From Nageia nagi (taxonomy: Eukaryota > Pinophyta): 64,000 bases of DNA. Position numbers and translations under genes: made by a program. Location: contig JBITNC010000002.1 of NCBI GenBank assembly GCA_050084985.1, forward strand, positions 5,332,001 to 5,396,000, read 5' to 3'. Under the pieces are notes generated by a model that did not search any database, was not told where the DNA came from, and saw only the letters and a list, made by a program, of their open reading frames with translations. This document shows, one piece after another, positions 58,071-64,000 of this stretch (positions within the stretch are counted from its first letter, which is position 1; each line of letters opens with the position of its first letter).

Positions 58071-58937
58071 GCCCTAGAGTTCTCATTTTGAGGAGGGATG
58101 AAAAATTTACTTGTGAGAGCTATTTAATTCTTTCAAGCCAACACTAAGTGAATTGCTACACTTCATTTCTCGTGGCCATTGACACATTGTGCATATGAAT
58201 GTTTATTGCTTAATGAACACTAAGTGAATGACATTGCTTTCTTATATTACTTGTGCTACTTGTTCATTCATAAATATCTTGAGAGGCGGATGAAAGAGTG
58301 TAAGATGCGTGGTATCTGCATAGTGATGGTTGATGGCTTGCTATTAGACTTGTGCAACTCTGGAGTGTTCTCTTTTATGTTGTTTGCCCTAGGAACTTCA
58401 CTCATGTGTTGAAGGAGCTCATAAAGGCATATCATTCTCTTTTGATACCCCTTTGAGGTCTTGCTCCCTCTCTTAGACCATTCGTGTTGTTGGTTAAAGA
58501 GAGAGGATTAAGAGCGCATGGAACCTAGACAAAACCCGAAAGAGGTTGGCATCCAGACCTTGCATTGGTCAGTGAAGTGTGATGCAAAAGTGTTGAACGC
58601 ATATACCCAACACTCATCCTGTTTTTCTTTTATCTTTCACTTTCTTTTGGCAGCCTTTGCACCCCAAGTAGGAATAGTAATCAAGAAACATCTCTTGCCA
58701 AGGTACTGTAAAATCCGAGTCTTTGAACAAACAAATCTTATTTTAAGGTTGGTAACAGCTTCAAACATCTTAGCCAATCTTTGAGCCCCGTTCCTGCCTA
58801 TTCACTAGAGAGACCTTTGAGGTAACCAGTCCTCGTAGCAGAGGAGGTTAACGTCTTCTCACCTAAGGTGTTGGAGTTCTTTCGATCCTTGCTACTAGCT
58901 ACTCATCAGCAAGGTAGAAAAGAAAATCACCCCAACA

Positions 58938-59396
58938 ACGACATGATACGTAAAGTTTAGTTTCCTATGGCATTCTTGCCTCATCACATACAGATTTTAA
59001 CACACTTATCTTTTAAGTGCTTGCAAAATAAATTAAACTACAAATCACTCATAAGTTGCCAAAATAAAATATAACGATAAGAGGTCAAAATCATCATCAC
59101 ATAAGATACACCGATGTACCCTAGGCAAACCCTCAAATGGAAAGAAAACCCTAACAACAAAATCACCACGTCCTTTTATTCAATGATGATCAAAATTACA
59201 AGAGTGCATAAGGATAGCATGGAGCAACACTCACATTCAGCTAGAATGGACTCACAAAACTCCTCTCCTATCTCACTCACACTCTACAAATTCTTCATTC
59301 TCTCCTCTTGAGAATTCTCACAATTCTTCAAACACAAAATGGATTACCTTTCTTCTCCTTTAAACTCCCTTTTATAACATTTGAAAGGATTAAACT
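58938..59396. other. Spacer, no gene seen
   Basis: Lies between the large LTR-like unit and the tail of the next LINE. AT-rich without coding signal. Confidence 0.4.
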
Positions 59397-62195
59397 TGGA
59401 AAGAAAGAAAGAAAGTGTATTAATGTCCATAGATGGCCAAAAGCAGTCAATGGGACTAGTGGATAAATCATGTTATAGGAGCCTGTGTAACCCCTAATGG
59501 ATCCAATCTAAGAAAAACACAAAGAAAATAGTATAAATATAAGTACATCTGAACAAAACGAATCAAAACCTAAAGAGGGAAAGATGTACAAAAGGATGGT
59601 CAAGAAAGGGTCGGCAAGAAAGGGCCATCTTAGATCTCTCCGAAAAAGGGGTCCAAGGGTTCTCTCCATTGGGGAGAGGTCTCGCTCATCCGTGGGGATC
59701 ATGCCTAAATCCTTGCCGCCAAAAGTGAAAGAGGATGCGATATGGCATGTCCTCACCAATGCCTAAGTGTTAAGAAGGTGCCTCCTGATACGACGTGTGG
59801 TAAGTGAGGGTTCGTCTCGTGTACATCTACGAATCCAATTTGTAGAAGAAGCTCAAAAACAAGACATCATTCGATGATCTCCTAATGGTTGCTGAGCATG
59901 AGAGAGAAGATGCTTCCACAAAAGGAAGGAGTCCTACAGATAAAGAGCCAAACATCGCTGATCAAGATAATGGAAAAAAGTAGCCAACAATTTGTGGGGG
60001 TCCCGAAAGAGGTAGTGGTACCGGCCTCAAATCTCATAGTAGACTGAGCACCAGAAAATGAAATGTGGGCACCAAAAAATAAAGTGCTCCTCAGATTCAA
60101 TCTCAAGTGAGCAAAGGCGGAAAACACGTGTCACGAGCTAGATGATGATCTACCTCGATCCTCAGTTGGTGGGAACATACTCGAAATTGTCCTAAGGATG
60201 TTCTCAAACCAAGGGGAATATGTAAACTAAAGTAAACTGGTGGGAGGATCAAACCACTATCAATCTACAAATACTATTATACATAGTGTGCCCACTTTGG
60301 CGATAATGGTTGATAGGGGAAGACCCAAGCGATCTAAATAAAGACCCTATAAAAGGTGTCTCGAATTTGATCTGATAAAGAGTCCGCTAGAGAATTGATT
60401 GTATGCCCCTATGGTTTAGGAAGGGTATCCAAAGAGAAACCAAATCTCTGGAGTAAGTCATTGACCTCGGGAAACCGACATTTGCGGTAGCCCTGTGTAG
60501 CTAGATCCATCGAAGAAGCCAAAGCCCTTGAGGGGAGTCTCCTTGTGTCGTTTTGAGGACCAATAAGGCGATGTAGGCACTGGAGAAAGAGGATTATATA
60601 GGCGAGAGCCCACACCTGAAGAGGCTGACAATCGAACTCCGCCAGCATGATAATGTGGGGAGCTGACCTCTTGCTCCGAATGGAGCGAGATAATGTGCTA
60701 ACGAAGATCCTCTCCCCCAAGGTTCAATCTGCTGCTCTTAAGCTGTGTCCCCAAATCTCTACACCATATAGTACCATCGAGGTAACTTGACTGTGGAAGA
60801 GGTGTAATTTGGACTGAATGTCCTGGAAGTGAAGTTGTACGCATTGTCTCTCCAAGGTGGATATCGCCACATATCCTCGACGGACTCTAGGTGGCCTTGC
60901 TCTCCTCATAGAAAATCTAGGGCCTGGGAACAGCACATCCAAATATGTATAAGAGGTAGTGGAATCTATAATATCATCTTGAAAGATGATCCAAGTTTGT
61001 TCCAGTATGGCTTTCGAAACGTTGAAAGCCATAACCTTAGTCTTGCTAAGGTTCACCGTAAGCTCCTATCAATCACTAAAAGAGTCTCATACAGTGTCAA
61101 TATGGTTATGAGTCCAATCTTTGACACTTCCAATCGCCTGAGGCGATCTACAAGTCTATGATGTGGAACAATGTCAAAAGGCCTTTTTGAATTCTGTATA
61201 CGTTTGGAAACTAGCCTCCTCTATGATTGCCCGAAGGGTAAATATATGATTTGTGATGCGGTGATCTTGTTAGAAGCTGCCTATCCTCTTGCTCTAAACC
61301 CTCTAACATCGACCATCTGAGAAATGTAGTCCTATAAGATCGTGGCATAAAGCTTGGCCAAGGTATGACCGATCATAATGGTACGGTTATTGCTCGGTTC
61401 TTTAGGATCACTGGGCTTGAAAATGGGATGAATGATGTTTGAGGTCCAAGAGGAGGGAAAAACCAAACAAATGACATTGTTGAAGAATGAGGATAGAAAA
61501 GGCAGGAGGGTGAATTTGGCATGTTTAAAGAATTCAGCCTGGAGGTTTTCGATGTCAGGGGCTTTGTGAGAGCTAAGCTTTCTGATGGCACTATAGATGA
61601 GGGGATGCGGAGGGAGAAGAAATTTGAAGTGAAGGGATGGGAAAAATGGATGGGTGGGTTTTGGTGGGGAACATTGTAAAGTCGGGAAGCATAATCCTTC
61701 CGAGCAGAGACGGATATGGAGTTTGGCATGTGCCTTTTGGGTAGGAAGGTACGCCGAAAAGCTTTTGGGTTGAGGTGGAGTGAGGAAAGTATCTCCAATC
61801 TTATTTAGGCCAAGAAGTGACATTTCTTAGTCCAAAGAAGACAACTGTAGGAACAGTGGAGGGTGGTCATGGAGGACGACGAGGGATCGATGGCAATGGA
61901 CCTTCGGAGGTGACAGTAAGTGTCCTTACACTCAAAATTGAACCAATGGTTCATCGGACAATGACCTAGAAGGCGACAGGAGGGCTATTTTTGTGAGGGA
62001 AGGCTTGGAGGGTTGTGGAACAAAGCGAATCTAATAGAAGAGTGTCTGATCATCCACAGATGGAAGGGAGTGTAAGTCTAGTAATTTCTACTTCAAGATA
62101 TTGTTGTAAAGGGAGTTATGGGTTGAATCAAATAAAATGGTAATGCGGGATGGGATTGGGGTGTAAGGGGCGAAAAGGGGGGTGACATAATGTGG
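59397..62195 (-). mobile_element. 5'-truncated LINE with deleted RT core
   Basis: The 3' tail, in plus-strand coordinates GAAAGAAAGAAAGTGTATTAATGTCC near 59397, matches the tails of the LINEs at 27718 and 62196. Moving upstream (rightward) are a zinc-region relic, the RT thumb and C-terminal region (60409-61056), and the RT fingers with KLSSHKAPDIENLQAEFF and NIIHPIFKPSD...NNRTIMIG (61332-61823). The part that should hold the catalytic FxDD block is missing: after LRRLEVSKIGLITILTLYET (about 61110) the reading jumps to the NLSKTKVMAFN region. The copy is thus catalytically dead apart from its frameshifts. Its right end abuts the tail of the next LINE copy. Confidence 0.75.
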
Positions 62196-64000
62196 GCTAA
62201 TATAGAAAGAAACAAAGAAAATATATTAATGTCCTCGGGTGACCAAAAGCAATCAATGGGACTATCAAGTACAATCCAACTCATAAAGTCAACAAAGCCC
62301 AAACTAAGACGCATCTAGAGAAAAACCTAAAACATAGAAACAAACAACCATAAAAAGCTCCACACCGTAAGAGGGGGATGATACACAATCTAGTATAATC
62401 AACGAGAGGTCGTCCTAGGTGTCCCAAAAGGGAGACTATGGCATTACTGTTTGCTCTGGGGAGGGATCATGCTGGTCTCCGTGGGGTGTATTTGTGGAAG
62501 TGCTAGTGGTTGGAAAGAAGGATGTGATTGGTCGCATCCTCACCAAGGCCTGGGTACTCTGGGTACGTCTCCTAGTCCAACGTGGTGGCTATGGAGGCTC
62601 ATCTCGATTTCTCCTAGGAGCCCCTTCAAGAGAAGGAGCCCGAAAAAAGGATGTAATGCGTAGAACCTCAGTCGTTAGTTGAGCACAAGCAAGAAGGCAT
62701 CTCCAAAGAAGGAAGGCCTCTTGCAAATAAAGAGCCAGGCAACGCTGGTCAGAACACTAGAGGAATGTAGCTAACAAGTTGCAAGAGTCTCAAAAGAGGC
62801 AATGGTATCGGCCTCGAATCTCATAGTAGATCGAGCACCAGAAGACAAAATGATCCTTGGACTCAATCTCAAGGAAGCAAAGGTGACAAACTCATAGATC
62901 TTTGTCCATGTGCTGATCTGTCTCTACTCTCAGTTGGTGGAAGCAAACGAAACTATTCGAGCGCCATCCTCAACCCTAATGATAGATGTAAGTTGATGTA
63001 TCCCGGTGGGAGGATAAGTCCCATGTCTAATTGAAGGTAATGTCGATCATAGTAATCCAGCTTAGGTGACAATGGCCGAGTGGGAGACACCCAATTGGAC
63101 TGAATAAAAACCCTGTAAATAATCTCCCTGATCGTAATCAAAGAATCAGTTGGGTCATAGATGAATCCTCTAGTGGTAAAGGTAAGCTAACCAAAGAAAA
63201 ACCAAATCTCTAAAGCATCTTAGAGATCTCGGCAAACAAACAACGATGATATCCCTATGCATCCAAGGTGATCGAGGAAGCTAGAGCTCTCACCGGAAAC
63301 CTAGCTAAAGCTCCTCCATGGGCAGATAAACACTGGAGGTGACGGAGATAGAGGACTATGTACGCAAAGGCCCAGATTAGGAAGGGTTGGTAACTAAATT
63401 CCACAGGAATGATAAGGCGTGGAACTGTCCTCTTACTCTGAATGAAATGACATAGGAAAATGACCAAGATCCTACCTAGAGAGGTCCAATCCATTGCTTT
63501 CAAGCTGAAGCCCCAAATCTCAACCCCATACAAAGTTGCAGGTGTGACCAAGGATTGGAACAACTCTAGCTTAGATAGATGCATTGTCTCTCTAGGACAG
63601 ATACTACAACATAACCTCAATGGACCCTAGGTGATGATGTTGCCCACATGGAGAACCTGGGTCCAAAGAAAAGAACCCCAAGGCATGTGTAGGAGGTAGT
63701 CTCGATAGGACTATCACGAAAGTGAGTTGGGTCTGACCGAGCGTAGCCTTCGAAACATTAAAAGCCACCACCTTAGTCTTGCTAAGGTTCACTATAAGTT
63801 CCTGTCTAGCACTGAAAGCCTCTAAAGCATCAATCAAATCCTGAAGGCCCTCTACAATGTGGCAAAGCAACACAATATCGTCCACAAAGAGTAATATGGA
63901 TACCTGGCTACATGAATAAGGCAACTTGTCTCAAAACCAATTGTCTCAAAGATGACAACCTCTAGCTCATCGATGTAAAGGCTAAATAAAGTGTTAAGAG
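62196..64000 (-). mobile_element. LINE copy running off the window
   Basis: Tail at about 62196 (plus strand GAAAGAAACAAAGAAAATATATTAATGTCC), same family as the two other LINEs. Minus-strand reading from the right edge gives the RT catalytic block FVDDIVLLC (near 63865), then EGLQDLIDALEAF, then VNLSKTKVVAFNV, then TLYGVEIWGFSLKAMDW and the C-terminal zinc region near 62850-62950 (CHLCF..IESKDHFVF). A frameshift at about 63610 and stops are present. The fingers subdomain lies beyond 64000. It also carries FVDD rather than FADD. Confidence 0.75.

Larger units (their letters stand above)
56039..58937. mobile_element. Large LTR-like unit, copy 2
   Basis: Starts TGTGGCATCCACAACACGCC and ends CACCCCAACA, paralleling the unit at 23828-26341 in ends and internal order. 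It lies directly beside the primer-like site of the gag/protease remnant, so it is most simply that element's 5' LTR on the minus strand. A LTR of 2.9 kb would be unusually long, mainly because of the minisatellite. The second LTR of the same element was not found. Confidence 0.5.

Overview
The window is plant nuclear DNA, most likely from a gymnosperm (conifer-like) genome. That is an inference from AT-rich sequence, stacked and nested retrotransposons, and a single host gene whose introns exceed 13 kb because they are filled with transposons. There is no bacterial gene organisation, no CRISPR array and no recognisable rRNA or tRNA gene.

Host gene: four exons on the minus strand (50744-50635, 50489-50391, 37041-36600, 22425-22334 plus some 3' UTR) join in phase. 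They encode the C-terminal part of a plant SMP/C2 membrane-contact protein of the NTMC2T5 type: a C2 domain, an acidic linker and a C-terminal membrane segment ending in FFNP. The introns are 145 bp, 13,349 bp and 14,174 bp. The 5' exons (SMP domain and N-terminus) were not found and probably lie beyond the right end.

Transposons, left to right: a decayed Ty3/gypsy integrase end (0.4-1.1 kb); a short non-autonomous LTR element with TSD AGTAA (1222-3854); a gag/protease-only LTR element on the minus strand (6754-11652); a gypsy protease scrap (12.4-12.9 kb); and a solo LTR with TSD TATAT (17678-18569). Host intron 3 holds a large minisatellite-bearing LTR-like unit (23.8-26.3 kb), a LINE (27.7-30.8 kb) with a solo LTR inside it (TSD TCGAT), and a full-length hAT DNA transposon with 8-bp TSD and TIRs (31404-35063). 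Host intron 2 holds a LINE ORF1 remnant (38.5-39.7 kb) and an old plus-strand gypsy element (about 39.9-49.6 kb). A younger complete gypsy element (41503-47315, 595-bp LTRs, TSD ACTCC) is inserted in the pol gene of that old element.

Right of the exons (50.7-64 kb) are a ~95-bp tandem array, a gag/protease remnant next to a second copy of the large minisatellite-bearing LTR, and two minus-strand LINE copies, the last running off the window.

The main biological content is therefore one host gene and the insertion history of its introns. All coordinates, splice phases, TSDs and LTR termini were read by eye. Family names rest on recognised protein motifs and were not checked by a database search.
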